Of a stretch of DNA of 64,000 nt, positions 52,006-61,828 are shown in pieces (within the stretch, counting starts at the first letter, position 1; each line of letters starts with the position of its first letter). The DNA is taken from the NCBI RefSeq assembly GCF_000621665.1, contig NZ_JHXQ01000014.1, forward strand, positions 1-64,000. The letters run 5' to 3'. Below the pieces are notes generated by a model. The model was not told the DNA's origin, did not search any database, and saw only the letters and a list, made by a program, of their open reading frames with translations. A program made the translations under genes and the position numbers. The stretch is from Allorhizobium undicola ORS 992 = ATCC 700741. GTDB taxonomy: Bacteria; Pseudomonadota; Alphaproteobacteria; Rhizobiales; Rhizobiaceae.

Positions 52006-54282
52006 ATGGATGACGCCGTTGAAAACCCGGAAGCGGAAGGCCCGGCAGGCGGCTGGGGTTCGTTGAAATCCATTGTCCGGATTTATGGCGACAACAGGTC
52101 GAGGCCTGCGGCGCTGGAAGTCCTGGCGCGGCAGAATAAGCCAAAGGGCGTGATGTGTGTATCCTGCGCATGGCCCAAGCCGAAAAATTATCACCCTTTC
52201 GAATTTTGCGAAAACGGCGCCAAGGCGACGCTGTCTGATCTTACGAGTGCGCGATGTGGCCCGGATTTCTGGCAGGATCACACCGTTACGGCCTTGCGGG
52301 GCTGGAGCGATCACGATCTGGAGCAGACCGGACGGATTACGCATCCGCTACGCTACGACGCGGCGACGGACCGCTATGTGGAAACAAGCTGGGAAGATGC
52401 TTTTGCAGCCATCGGCGCCCGGTTGAAAAGCCTGTCGCCGGATGAGGTCGTTTTCTACTCTTCCGGTCACGCTTGCCTGGAAGCCTCCTATCTCTATGCT
52501 CTGTTCGCACGGGCTTTCGGCACGAATAATTTGCCGCAAAGCTCCAATATGTGCCATGAAACCACGTCCGTCGCATTGAAACGGGTCATTGGTTCCCCTG
52601 TCGGCACGATTGTCTGGGATGACCTCGAAAAGGCAGACGCCTTTTTCTTTTTCGGGCAAAATCCCGGTACAAACAGTCCGCGCTTTCTGCATCCCTTGCA
52701 AGAGGCGAAGCAACGCGGTGCGCGCATTGTCACCTTCAATCCGGTAATCGAGCAGGGGCTGGTCTCCTTCGTCAATCCACAAAATCCGACCGATATGCTG
52801 ACGGGGCGGGAAACGGTCATCTCCGACGAATATCTTCAGGTGCAGGCGGGCGGCGATATTGCTGCGATGCTCGGCCTGTGCAAGGTCGTGGTCGAGGCGG
52901 ATGACCGGGCTCTTGCCTCGGGTGGCGCGCGGGTTCTGGACGTTGACTTCATCGCTCAGCACACAACCGGTTTTCCCGCCTTTCTTGCCAGAATTCGCGA
53001 CACCAGCTGGAGTGACATCGAGCGTGAAAGCGGGCTGAGCGAGGCTGCCCTTCGCCGGGCGGGTGAGATTTACGTTCAGGCTGAACGGGTGATCGGCGTT
53101 TACGGCATGGGCCTTACGCAGCATTCTCACGGGTCGCTGAACATCGAGATGCTGGTCAATCTCCTGCTGATGCGGGGAAATATCGGGCGCGAAGGCGCTG
53201 GATGCTGTCCCGTGCGCGGGCATTCGAACGTGCAGGGACAAAGAACGGTGGGCATCGCCGAAAAGGCAAAGCTCGTTCCGATGGATCGGCTGAAATCCCT
53301 GTTCGAATTCGATCCGCCGGATCATGACGGCATGGCCATCGTGGATGCCGTGAAAGCGCTGATGCAAGGCAGAGTAAAGGCATTCCTCTCTCTGGGCGGC
53401 AATCTCGTGCGCGCGGTGCCGGAGCAGGAAGAGATGGAGAGGGCCTGGGCGGCGCAGGACCTCACGGTGATGGTTTCCACCAAGCTGAACAGAAGCCACC
53501 TTTTTCCCGGTCGCGAGGCCTTCATTCTGCCATGCCTGTCGCGGCTGGAGCGGGACGAGCAGGCCGGTGGGGTACAAGTCGTGACAACGGAAGACAGCTT
53601 TTCCAATATCTCCGCTTCGATTGGCAAAGCGACACCGGCTTCTCCTCATCTCAAAAGCGAGCTTGCCATTGTTACAGGCCTTGCCAGGGCGACGCTCAAA
53701 CCCAATCCGCGTTTGGAATGGGACAAGTGGACCGGGGATTACGGCCTTGTGCGCGATCTCATCGAACAGACTTACCCGCAGGACTTCCACGACTATAACG
53801 CCCGCATGTTCGAGGCTGGCGGCTTCTATCGCGGAAATGGCGCTCATTGCCGCATCTGGAAAACAGAAGAAAAGAAAGCGGTCTTCACAGCGCCCGACAG
53901 GTTGAATGCGCTGTCCTTTTCCGATGCGCAGGGCCGCTACCGGCTTTTGACCATGCGCTCCAACGATCAGTTCAATACGACCATTTACGGTTATTCCGAT
54001 CGATTTCGCGGCATTGAAGGCACGCGCAACGTGGTGTTGATGAGCAGCGAAGACATCGCCGCCGCCGGCCTGCGCGAAGGGCAGGTGGTCACGCTCGTCA
54101 GCGATTTTGAAGACGGCAGGGACCGCCAGCTTCCGGGCCTTGAAATCCGGGCACATACGCTGCCGCGCGGCACGATCGCTGCCTATTATCCCGAGTGCAA
54201 CGTGCTGATCTCCATCGATCATCATGATGTTATGTCCGGAACGCCAGCATCCAAATCCATTCCCGTGCGCGTTCAGGTGTGA
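52006..54282 (+). CDS. FdhF/YdeP family molybdopterin oxidoreductase
   Basis: 758 residues from ATG 52006 (a GTG at 51994 is possible). GVMCVSCAWPKPKNYHPFEF is the characteristic YdeP CxxC region, lacking the full CX2CX3C 4Fe-4S set of classic formate dehydrogenases. HACLEASYLYALFARAFGTN, SSNMCHETTSVALKRVIGSP, FFFGQNPGTNSPRFLHPLQE, GNIGREGAGCCPVRGHSNVQ GQRT and FPGREAFILPCLSRLERDEQ are molybdopterin-binding blocks. The C-terminal molydop-binding domain has YRLLTMRSNDQFNTTIYGYS. Substrate unknown; E. coli YdeP is linked to acid resistance. Soluble cytoplasmic (no Tat signal). Confidence 0.88.
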   Translation: MDDAVENPEAEGPAGGWGSLKSIVRIYGDNRSRPAALEVLARQNKPKGVMCVSCAWPKPKNYHPFEFCENGAKATLSDLTSARCGPDFWQDHTVTALRGWSDHDLEQTGRITHPLRYDAATDRYVETSWEDAFAAIGARLKSLSPDEVVFYSSGHACLEASYLYALFARAFGTNNLPQSSNMCHETTSVALKRVIGSPVGTIVWDDLEKADAFFFFGQNPGTNSPRFLHPLQEAKQRGARIVTFNPVIEQGLVSFVNPQNPTDMLTGRETVISDEYLQVQAGGDIAAMLGLCKVVVEADDRALASGGARVLDVDFIAQHTTGFPAFLARIRDTSWSDIERESGLSEAALRRAGEIYVQAERVIGVYGMGLTQHSHGSLNIEMLVNLLLMRGNIGREGAGCCPVRGHSNVQGQRTVGIAEKAKLVPMDRLKSLFEFDPPDHDGMAIVDAVKALMQGRVKAFLSLGGNLVRAVPEQEEMERAWAAQDLTVMVSTKLNRSHLFPGREAFILPCLSRLERDEQAGGVQVVTTEDSFSNISASIGKATPASPHLKSELAIVTGLARATLKPNPRLEWDKWTGDYGLVRDLIEQTYPQDFHDYNARMFEAGGFYRGNGAHCRIWKTEEKKAVFTAPDRLNALSFSDAQGRYRLLTMRSNDQFNTTIYGYSDRFRGIEGTRNVVLMSSEDIAAAGLREGQVVTLVSDFEDGRDRQLPGLEIRAHTLPRGTIAAYYPECNVLISIDHHDVMSGTPASKSIPVRVQV

Positions 54283-54302
54283 GCGTCTTATGGCGCCTGC
54301 TA

Positions 54303-54406
54303 CTGCATAATTCCTTAAATCGGAATCGATTTGAGGTGAAAATTATACAGCAGATTTAAAGTGTTACAGCATCCTTCGTGCGTTTGATAAAACGCACGGC
54401 GCTGTA
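54303..54406. repeat. TTACAGCGCC-type repeat, reverse orientation
   Basis: CTGCATAATTCCTTAAATCG ... GATTTGAGGTGAAAATTATA then AGTGTTACAGCATCCTTCGT and ACGCACGGCGCTGTAG. Same two hairpins as 32795-32901, inverted. Lies between the oxidoreductase and catalase genes. Confidence 0.75.
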
Positions 54407-54553
54407 GCGCCAATGGTCGGTCGCCTTGGAACAGACTGGCGCAGGGCCGGTTTTTATTTGGACCTTGCGGCGGTCAAGGTTCGCCATCGGGCGGGCAGTG
54501 TCCGGCGGGTCGCTTCGAATCAAAGAAACCAATCCACGCAGAGGACTATCATC

Positions 54554-56650
54554 ATGACTGATCGGACGACCTATGAAACCCGCCGTGGCGAAGGCGGAGA
54601 AACCCATCAAGTCACCGGGGCCTCGGCGGGAAAACAAGGCCATGGCACCCTGACCTCCAATCAGGGCATTCCCGTTTCCGACAACCAGAACAGTCTGAAA
54701 TCGGGCAGGCGCGGGCCAACGCTCCTTGAAGATTTCGTCCTGCGTGAAAAAATCTTTCACTTCGACCATGAGCGCATTCCCGAACGCATCGTTCACGCGC
54801 GCGGTTCAGCCGCCCATGGCTATTTCGAGCTGACGCATTCCTTGAGCGATGTTACCTCCGCCGATCTTTTCCAGCGCGTTGGCGACAAGGTTCCCGTATT
54901 CGTGCGCTTTTCCACGGTGGCAGGCGGTGCCGGTTCCGTGGACACCCCGCGTGACGTTCGCGGCTTTGCGGTGAAATTCTACACCCGTGAAGGCAATTGG
55001 GATCTGGTTGGCAACAACATTCCGGTTTTCTTTATTCAGGACGCCATCAAGTTTCCCGATCTCATCCACGCGGTGAAAATGGAGGCGGATCGCGCCTTTC
55101 CGCAGGCCGCCAGCGCCCATGGCACCTTCTGGGACTTCGTCTCCCTGATGCCGGAAACCACCCATATGCTGATGTGGGCCATGTCGGATCGCGCCATTCC
55201 CCGTTCGCTGCGCACCATGCAGGGGTTCGGGATTCACACATTCCGCTTCGTCAACAGCGAGGGGAAATCAACTTTCGTGAAATTCCACTGGACGCCGAAG
55301 CTTGGGGTGCAGTCCACCGTTTGGGACGAAGCCCTGAAGCTGCAATCGGCTGATAATGATTTCCATCGCCGTGATTTGTGGGAAGCAATCGCCAGCGGCA
55401 ATTTTCCCGAATGGGAACTTGGCGTGCAGCTTTTCGATGAGGAATTCGCCGCATCGCTTCCTTACGACGTTCTGGATGCAACTAAGATCATTCCGGAAGA
55501 ACTGCTGCCGGTAAAGCCGGTGGGCCGCCTTGTGCTGGATCGTAATCCGGACAATTTCTTTGCAGAAACGGAGCAGGTGGCCTATTGCCCGGCCAATATC
55601 GTTCCCGGCATCGATTTTACCAATGACCCCCTGCTTCAGGGAAGGCTGTTTTCCTATCTCGACACGCAGAAGTCACGGCTTGGAACCGCAAATTTTCATC
55701 AGCTTCCCATCAATGCCCCGAAATGCCCCATGCATAATTTTCAACGTGACGGCATGATGCAGATGGTGGTGCCCAAAGGCCGCGCCAATTACGAACCGAA
55801 CAGTCTGGATCAGGCCAATGAAGAGAGCGGTCCGCGAGAATGTCCCGCCACGGGCTTTCGGTCGTTCGAGCGGCAGACGGGCAAGGAGGAGCAGGGCGAC
55901 AAGCTGCGGGTGCGCGCGGAACTGTTTGCCGATCATTACTCTCAGGCGCGGCTTTTCTGGAAATCGCTCACCGCCTCGGAACAGGCGCATGTTGCCTCTG
56001 CCTTTGTATTCGAACTTTCCAAGGTCGAATTCCAGCATGTGCCGCCGCGGATGATCGCCAATCTCCTGAATGTGGACAAGCGCCTCGGTGAGCGGGTAGC
56101 CGAAGGTTTGGGCATCGATCTTCCCGACGCCAACCCTTGCGCCCGCGAGCCCCTGGAGCTTGAGCCTTCACCGGCGCTCTCCATTCAGAAGAATATGCTT
56201 GAGACGCTGGAGGGGCGCAAAATCGGCATTCTCATCGCCGATGGCACGGATGCCGCAATGCTGGATCAGGTGACGGCGGCGGTTCGCGCAGCTGGCGCGA
56301 CCGCCTTCCTCGTGGCGCCGAAGGTTGGCTCGGTGAAATTGTCGAGCGGCGAGGCCATTGCCGCTGACGGCCAGTTAGCGGGCTCTCCTTCTGTTCTTTT
56401 CGATGCTCTTGCCATTCTGCTCGATGAGAAGGCTACCAAAAAGATGCTTTCCGAAGCGGCAGCCATTCAATGGGTCATGGATGGCTTCGGCCACCTCAAG
56501 GCGATCGGTCATACGCAGGCCTCGTTACCGCTGTTGCAGAAGGCCGGGATTGAGCCGGACGAAGGCATAACTGGACTGGATGCACATTTTCTCAAGGCCG
56601 CGGCAAAGCGGTTCTGGGAGCGCGAACCAAAGTTGCGCTCTCTGGCCTGA
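54554..56650 (+). CDS. katE: Large-subunit heme catalase (HPII/KatE type)
   Basis: 698 residues from ATG 54554 (AGAGGACT upstream); the frame is open to 54413 without similarity. Clade 2 catalase: [20 protein letters not shown] with the distal histidine, [20 protein letters not shown] with the asparagine, and [20 protein letters not shown] with the proximal heme tyrosine. The extra C-terminal flavodoxin/GATase-like domain (about 550-698: [37 protein letters not shown]) marks the large-subunit class. Decomposes hydrogen peroxide in the cytoplasm. About 750 residues in E. coli, so normal length. Confidence 0.93.
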   Translation: MTDRTTYETRRGEGGETHQVTGASAGKQGHGTLTSNQGIPVSDNQNSLKSGRRGPTLLEDFVLREKIFHFDHERIPERIVHARGSAAHGYFELTHSLSDVTSADLFQRVGDKVPVFVRFSTVAGGAGSVDTPRDVRGFAVKFYTREGNWDLVGNNIPVFFIQDAIKFPDLIHAVKMEADRAFPQAASAHGTFWDFVSLMPETTHMLMWAMSDRAIPRSLRTMQGFGIHTFRFVNSEGKSTFVKFHWTPKLGVQSTVWDEALKLQSADNDFHRRDLWEAIASGNFPEWELGVQLFDEEFAASLPYDVLDATKIIPEELLPVKPVGRLVLDRNPDNFFAETEQVAYCPANIVPGIDFTNDPLLQGRLFSYLDTQKSRLGTANFHQLPINAPKCPMHNFQRDGMMQMVVPKGRANYEPNSLDQANEESGPRECPATGFRSFERQTGKEEQGDKLRVRAELFADHYSQARLFWKSLTASEQAHVASAFVFELSKVEFQHVPPRMIANLLNVDKRLGERVAEGLGIDLPDANPCAREPLELEPSPALSIQKNMLETLEGRKIGILIADGTDAAMLDQVTAAVRAAGATAFLVAPKVGSVKLSSGEAIAADGQLAGSPSVLFDALAILLDEKATKKMLSEAAAIQWVMDGFGHLKAIGHTQASLPLLQKAGIEPDEGITGLDAHFLKAAAKRFWEREPKLRSLA

Positions 56651-56832
56651 TCCGGAAACTTATACATCCCATACAAAATCGAATGTATTATTCGGGGTTT
56701 CGTCAGGCGTCCACTGCTGAAGACTGGCTGGCAAAGGCCTGGCAAGGTCTGATTTCACAATCTTGATGTCTTCCCGGACTATATAAAGCATTGTTCTGAG
56801 GAAACTGGAAACTGGTTTTTTTGAAGGATATG

Positions 56833-56954
56833 ATACCAGGGGGCATTGAAAATGCCCCCTGGTATTTCGTTTTCGAATATCTCAAGCCGCTGACGCAATT
56901 GAGATATTCGAAAAATCTTCAAGATGAGGATGCGTGTGCATCTTCGAGCCTTGG
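56833..56954. repeat. Three-stem mosaic repeat, copy C
   Basis: Stem 1 ATACCAGGGGGCATT/AATGCCCCCTGGTAT is perfect with a GAA loop (56833-56865). Stem 2 is TTTTCGAATATCTCAA/TTGAGATATTCGAAA and stem 3 is CTTCAAGATGAGGATGC/GCATCTTCGAGCCTTGG. The arms of stem 1 have changed together relative to copy B (GGG instead of AAG...), preserving pairing. Confidence 0.8.
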
Positions 56955-56989
56955 CCTGAGGCAGGCTGACAAAGGTATTGCCTCCTCAT

Positions 56990-58308
56990 CTCAGCAGGTT
57001 CTTCGCCGTCTGTGTGAAAATATTGGACCCGATGGCAATCAGGGCGTCCGGGAAATCTAGTCAGGGTTATGAAGTCCGGAATGATGCTCGCCCGCGCCAA
57101 GGAACAGCATCGCCGAAGGAGCGTGACGGCTGAAGACGCCGAAGTCTTCTGAAAAGCGCATTGGCAGAAGGCCATCCCCCTCATCGAAGGTCACACCGGC
57201 ACCCGCATTGCCTGCTGCAATTCCTGAACGGGACGCGCTGCATTATCGTAATGCTCGAAGATATCCTGACAGGAAATTCTTATCGAAAGACCAGACGCTG
57301 TCGCTTCCCGTCTGGCCAGTTCTTCTGCGGTTTTGACGAAATTTTCCATGCTTCGGCTGGTCAGGCATCTCAAGGTGGCCCAGATCTCTCCATGCCCCGG
57401 GCTGATGCCGAATACAGGTTCGCCCAAGATTGCGTGGGTGATCGTTACCCGGAAGAAGCTTTCGTTGATCTCGCTACCCTGTCCCCGCCCATTAAAGCGT
57501 GTCGCGATCTTTCAGATTCGCTCCTGACGCTTAGAGCGCTTTTCGATCTGATTGCATCAAATCGGCGCTCTAAGATTTTATTTTGGAAGCAAAATCTTGT
57601 CGATCCTCGCTTCACTCCGGTCGGATTATGTTCTAAGTCATTGTTTTGTCGCATGTCGTTATCGCAAAACCGCTGCACACTTTTGCGCGACATACTTTAG
57701 GGCGGTCAGTAGGCGGGTGGTTGCAAATGTTGGCGCAACGCCTTGTTCCGGTGCCGATGCAGGGGCGGTCTTACCGGAAAAGGCCAGTTTTATCCCGCGT
57801 GATGCGCATGTGACCGGACCTTGCCGCCCAAGAGGCAGGCCCGGCAGGTTGTGCAGTGAGAAGGCAAAATCCGGTGCGATCCTCGCAAATTTCGGGTCTG
57901 CCACCACGCTTGCAGCACCTGTGCCATTTTCCTCGGAAGGTTGGAACATCAGTACGACGCGGCCGCTGGCTGGGCGCTTTTGCCCCAGAGCGGTAGCAAC
58001 GGCAAGAGAATGGCGCTATGTCCATCATGACCGCAAAGATAGGCCTTGCCGGGAATTTGCGACCTGTAGGGAAGGTTGGAAACCTCCCGGATGGGCAAGG
58101 CATCCAGTTCCGACCTGAACATCAAGGTCGGGCCATCCGCCACTCCGGAGAAAATTCCTGCGATGCCATAGCCTCCGATTCCGGTTATGATATCATCTAC
58201 GCCTGCTGCCTGGAGAGCCTCCGCCACAACTTTTGCGGTGTTGCACTCTTCTCCGGAGATTTCGGGATGCCGGTGAAGGCGATGCCGGATCTCTTTGATG
58301 CCGTCCAA
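56990..58308 (-). pseudogene. M20-family amidohydrolase/peptidase, decayed
   Basis: From 58308 the minus strand reads MDGIKEIRHRLHRHPEISGE, LMFRSELDALPIREVSNLPY and YLCGHDGHSAILL (metal-binding CGHDGH). It then shifts frame to MFQPSEENGTGAASVVADPK and FSLHNLPGLPLG. A TTAGAGCGC-type repeat at 57531-57700 interrupts the lid domain. Beyond it come FFRVTITHAILGEPVFGISP, GEIWATLRCLTSRSMENF and further shifted pieces to about 56990. Non-functional aminobenzoyl-glutamate/hippurate-type hydrolase. Confidence 0.8.
57531..57700. repeat. TTAGAGCGC-type repeat, long copy inside M20 pseudogene
   Basis: TTAGAGCGCTTTTCGATCTG / ATCGGCGCTCTAAG hairpin, the conserved GATCCTCGCTTCACTCCGGT block, then TTGTTTTGTCGCATGTCGTT ... 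ACACTTTTGCGCGACATACT TTAG. About 170 bases, a fuller version than at 12398. Its position inside a gene shows the family can insert. Confidence 0.8.
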
Positions 58309-58527
58309 TTGGATGCCTGTTAGGAATATAGCGGGTCAAGCCCTTGATAAATTGGTTCGCGTCTGCCGTCTTTGCAACGAGATGCTTTACGACGATAGTG
58401 GAGATTTTCGATCAATCGATTGCGTCCTCGCAGGGCGCTGTTCGATCGCTTGCGACGGCGTCGCTTGACTGGAGATGTCGCTGGTTTGCCTTGCGTCAAA
58501 CGTTTTGAAAGTTTCGGCTGACAATCT

Positions 58528-60780
58528 ATGTCGGACGTATATTGTTTTATCATCTCCTATCCATTGGAACTGTCGATGTTGTCAGACGAGGTTAAGACGC
58601 CGGACCTGGATCATTCTCCGGGATGGCGCAACTCAATTCTCGGTAAGGTTGCCTTCTTCCTGCTTTTGGCGGTGGCTTTCGCCTATGTCAGCGGAGCAGC
58701 AACCGGCTGGCTAATGATCGAAAGGGCGCAGAAGGCCGATTGGGCGCGCCAGGCCAGCACCAATGCGCAGATTTCAAGCAGCGCCATTCGGGGTGTCTAT
58801 ACCTTCGTGACGGTGGATATGACGCCTGCGGGCCAGATTACCGGTATCGTTTCCGATCGTATGATCGGTGACGATCAATCGGTCCTGGATACGGGCTTCG
58901 TGCCGCTGGATGTTCTGTCGCTGGCATCGCTTCAGACAAAGGAACCGGTGTGGCTGTTGCGGTATGACGAGGAGCGCCGGCAGTTGCTGACCCTGACCGA
59001 CAGCGAGGGCGGAGGGGAGAACCTGCCGCTGGTTTTCTCCGATGAGAAGGGAAATGCCCATCCGCCGGACAAATACGCAACCGGCTTTGCCTCGATTGGC
59101 TCGACCCGCCATTATATTGCGCTTCTGCCAATCACCACGCCAGACGGAAAACTGCTGGGCGCGATTGCCGCAAGCGCTGGCAATGCCGACAGGCTGATGC
59201 GGATGCAAACGGCCTTTTATCGCAATTCGCTGGTTTATGGCTCACTCATCATGCTGGCGACCGGCATTGCCATCATGCTCGTGATGCGCCGCCTGTTCCA
59301 TCCCATTCCGGCGCTGATCGAGGCCCTGAAACGCATTGCCCGCGATGAAACAGGCCGCACGACGCCCTTTCGCCAGCGACGCGATGAAATCGGGCAATTG
59401 GCCAATGCCATCGAAACCCTGCGCGAGGGGGTTGTGGAGAGAGAGCATCTGCGACAGGTGCGTGAGGCCGCCCGCGAACTGGAACACCTGGCCCACCATG
59501 ATCCGTTGACGGGGCTGCCAAACCGGGCCTTCTTGCAGAAAACATTGAGCCGGATGCTGGAAGAGGTCGAGCTTTTCGGGCGCACAATCAACGTCATGCT
59601 GCTTGATCTCGACCGTTTCAAGCCGGTCAACGATACTTACGGACATGCGGTGGGAGACCAGTTGCTCATCGCCACCTGCCATCGGCTCTCGGTGCTTTTG
59701 GGGCCGCAGGATGTGCTTGCCCGCCTTGGCGGCGACGAGTTCGCGCTGATCCAGGCGGTTTCCGTCAATGCGCGCACGGATGCCGCACGGCTGGGTGAGC
59801 GCATTATCGACGCCATGAATCGCCCGTTTCAGATCAATGATCTTTCGATTGGCATCGGCATCAGCATTGGTGTCGCGACAGCGCCCCTGCATGGGCGGAC
59901 CCTCAAGGACATCATGAGCCATGCCGATGTGGCGCTTTACACGTCCAAGGGCGCCGGGCGCGGCTGCCTTCGCCACTACCAGCCGGGCATGACCATGGAA
60001 AGCTCCGGCCGTTCGGCCATCGAGCAGGAACTGATGCTGGCCTTGGGGGAAGATCAGTTCGAGATCTTCTACCAGCCCATCATTGCCATACAGGATGGCC
60101 GCCTGTGTGGCCACGAGGCGCTGGTGCGCTGGCGTCATCCCGTGCGAGGCCTGCTGACGCCGGACCAGTTCATTGAAGCGGCCGAGGAAAGCGGCCTTAT
60201 CGTGGAGCTTGATCGCTGGGTCTTGAGCAATGCCTGCCGGACCTTCGCCGCCATGCCCAATGCCGGGACACTGGCGGTGAATATCAGCGCGGCGGATCTG
60301 TTGCGCAGTGACCTGCCGGACTTTCTGCGTGCGACGCTGGACGCCACGGGGCTTGCGCCGCATCGGCTGGAAATCGAAGTCACTGAAACCAGCCCTATCG
60401 CCGAGCGGGAGGCCGTGACCGCGCTCCATGCCATCCGCGGCATGGGAATAGGTGTGGCGATCGACGATTTCGGTACCGGCTTCAGTTCGCTTTCCTATCT
60501 GCTCGACCTGCCTTTGACCCGCATCAAATTCGACCGCCGCTTCGTCGCCGGACTGGTCGATAATCCACGGGCGCTGAATATCCTGCGGGCCTTGATGATG
60601 CTTGCCAACGGACTTGGAATCGAGGCCACGGCGGAGGGTATCGAAAACCGGCAGCAGCTTCACATTCTGCGCGGGCTCGGCTGCAAGTCGGCGCAGGGCT
60701 ATCTTTTCGGAAAACCGCAGGCCGAACCGCTTCAGGAGGATGATGCGGAAGGGTCGGGGCGCTTTCGTGCAATTGTTTGA
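58528..60780 (+). CDS. Membrane GGDEF-EAL protein (cyclic-di-GMP turnover)
   Basis: 750 residues. TM1 KVAFFLLLAVAFAYVSGAAT; periplasmic domain about 65-230; TM2 SLIMLATGIAIMLVMRRLF. A HAMP-like stretch (PIPALIEALKRIARDETGRT to EIGQLANAIETLREGVV) follows. The GGDEF domain has DPLTGLPNRAFLQ and LGGDEFALI intact; the inhibitory RxxD site is absent (GPQD). The EAL domain has HEALVRWRHP, NISAADLL, EVTETSP, DDFGTGFSSLSYL, KFDRRFV and EGIE, so it should be active. Start uncertain: ATG 58528 or 58576; neither has a clear ribosome binding site. Confidence 0.9.
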   Translation: MSDVYCFIISYPLELSMLSDEVKTPDLDHSPGWRNSILGKVAFFLLLAVAFAYVSGAATGWLMIERAQKADWARQASTNAQISSSAIRGVYTFVTVDMTPAGQITGIVSDRMIGDDQSVLDTGFVPLDVLSLASLQTKEPVWLLRYDEERRQLLTLTDSEGGGENLPLVFSDEKGNAHPPDKYATGFASIGSTRHYIALLPITTPDGKLLGAIAASAGNADRLMRMQTAFYRNSLVYGSLIMLATGIAIMLVMRRLFHPIPALIEALKRIARDETGRTTPFRQRRDEIGQLANAIETLREGVVEREHLRQVREAARELEHLAHHDPLTGLPNRAFLQKTLSRMLEEVELFGRTINVMLLDLDRFKPVNDTYGHAVGDQLLIATCHRLSVLLGPQDVLARLGGDEFALIQAVSVNARTDAARLGERIIDAMNRPFQINDLSIGIGISIGVATAPLHGRTLKDIMSHADVALYTSKGAGRGCLRHYQPGMTMESSGRSAIEQELMLALGEDQFEIFYQPIIAIQDGRLCGHEALVRWRHPVRGLLTPDQFIEAAEESGLIVELDRWVLSNACRTFAAMPNAGTLAVNISAADLLRSDLPDFLRATLDATGLAPHRLEIEVTETSPIAEREAVTALHAIRGMGIGVAIDDFGTGFSSLSYLLDLPLTRIKFDRRFVAGLVDNPRALNILRALMMLANGLGIEATAEGIENRQQLHILRGLGCKSAQGYLFGKPQAEPLQEDDAEGSGRFRAIV

Positions 60781-60922
60781 GAAAGCGCTGTCATAAACGC
60801 TCGAAGTTCAAGCCCGCGCAAGGCCAGGTTTCCGGGCGGCGTGGTTGGACAGCAAATGAATGTTCCGGGTCAGGCGGAGTATTTCCGGCCGCCGCATGGT
60901 GATATTGGCAGGAGAAAGCGGC

Positions 60923-61828
60923 ATGTCGTTATTCAGGTTTTGCAAACCCGCATTGGCCGTTTGGTTGATGGCCGCCCCTGCGCTTTGGGCAGGGCAGGAT
61001 GGCGGAACGCTGGCCAAACTGCGCCAGAGCGGGGTGATTACCATCGGACATCGACAGGCCGAGCCGCCCTTTTCCTATGTGGTGGACGGAAAGCCCACGG
61101 GCTACTCCACGGAATTATGCGTGGCCATTGTCGAACGTCTGGCGAAAAAGCTCGGTCTGCCCCGTATCAGCATAGATTATGTGCCGGTTTCCTCGGCCAC
61201 GCGCTTTGTCATGATGCGAACCGGCAAGATCGACATGGAATGTGCGGCAACGACAAATACCGCAGAGCGCCGCAAGCTTGTGGCTTTCAGCTATCCGCAT
61301 TTCCTTTCGGCGACGCGCTTTGTTTCTCTGAAAACTGCCAATCTCCACCGTGTGGGCGATCTTGCCGGAAGAAGCGTCGCGGCCACCTCGGGCACGGTGA
61401 ATCTCGATCAGCTCAACGCGGTCAATCGTCAGAGGGGGCTTAATATTTCCGTTCTGCTGAACAAGGAAAATGAAGAATCCTTCGCCATGGTGACGAGCGG
61501 CAAGGCCTCCGCCTATGTCATGGACGATATTCTTCTGGCGGGATTGGTGGCAGGTTCGGCCGATCCGCAACTCTACGAGATTTCCCAGGAGGCGCTGAGC
61601 GCGCCGGAGCCTTACGGGCTTTTGCTGCCGCATGACGATGAGACCTTCATTGCCGCCGTCAATGAAAGCCTGCGATCGATCTACGAAAGCGGTGAAATTC
61701 GCCAGCTTTACAGCCGATGGTTCGAGGAGCCGATCCCGCCGCAGGGACAGAGGATGAACCTGCCCCTTTCCGCCGAGCTGCGGGCGGTGTTCGAAAAACC
61801 CGGATATATGACGGATCACCTGCGATGA
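60923..61828 (+). CDS. Family 3 extracellular solute-binding protein, first of tandem
   Basis: 301 residues from ATG 60923 (GGAG 9 bases upstream). Signal peptide CKPALAVWLMAAPALWAGQD. SBP_bac_3: LAKLRQSGVITIGHRQAEPP, GYSTELCVAIVERLAKKLGL, GKIDMECAATTNTAERRKLV, AFSYPHFLSATRFVSLKTAN and ASAYVMDDILLAGLVAGSAD. Aspartate/glutamate-binding-like (GltI). The MECxATTNTxERR segment is the usual ligand-binding loop. No permease or ATPase gene follows. The end overlaps the ATG of the next gene (61825). Paralogue of it. Confidence 0.85.
   Translation: MSLFRFCKPALAVWLMAAPALWAGQDGGTLAKLRQSGVITIGHRQAEPPFSYVVDGKPTGYSTELCVAIVERLAKKLGLPRISIDYVPVSSATRFVMMRTGKIDMECAATTNTAERRKLVAFSYPHFLSATRFVSLKTANLHRVGDLAGRSVAATSGTVNLDQLNAVNRQRGLNISVLLNKENEESFAMVTSGKASAYVMDDILLAGLVAGSADPQLYEISQEALSAPEPYGLLLPHDDETFIAAVNESLRSIYESGEIRQLYSRWFEEPIPPQGQRMNLPLSAELRAVFEKPGYMTDHLR

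Noticed and set aside
52348..54225. A 625-codon minus-strand frame
   Set aside because: Complete shadow of the FdhF/YdeP gene; high-GC codon bias keeps the opposite frame open.
59242..60663. A 473-codon minus-strand frame
   Set aside because: Shadow of the GGDEF-EAL gene, whose catalytic motifs read on the plus strand.
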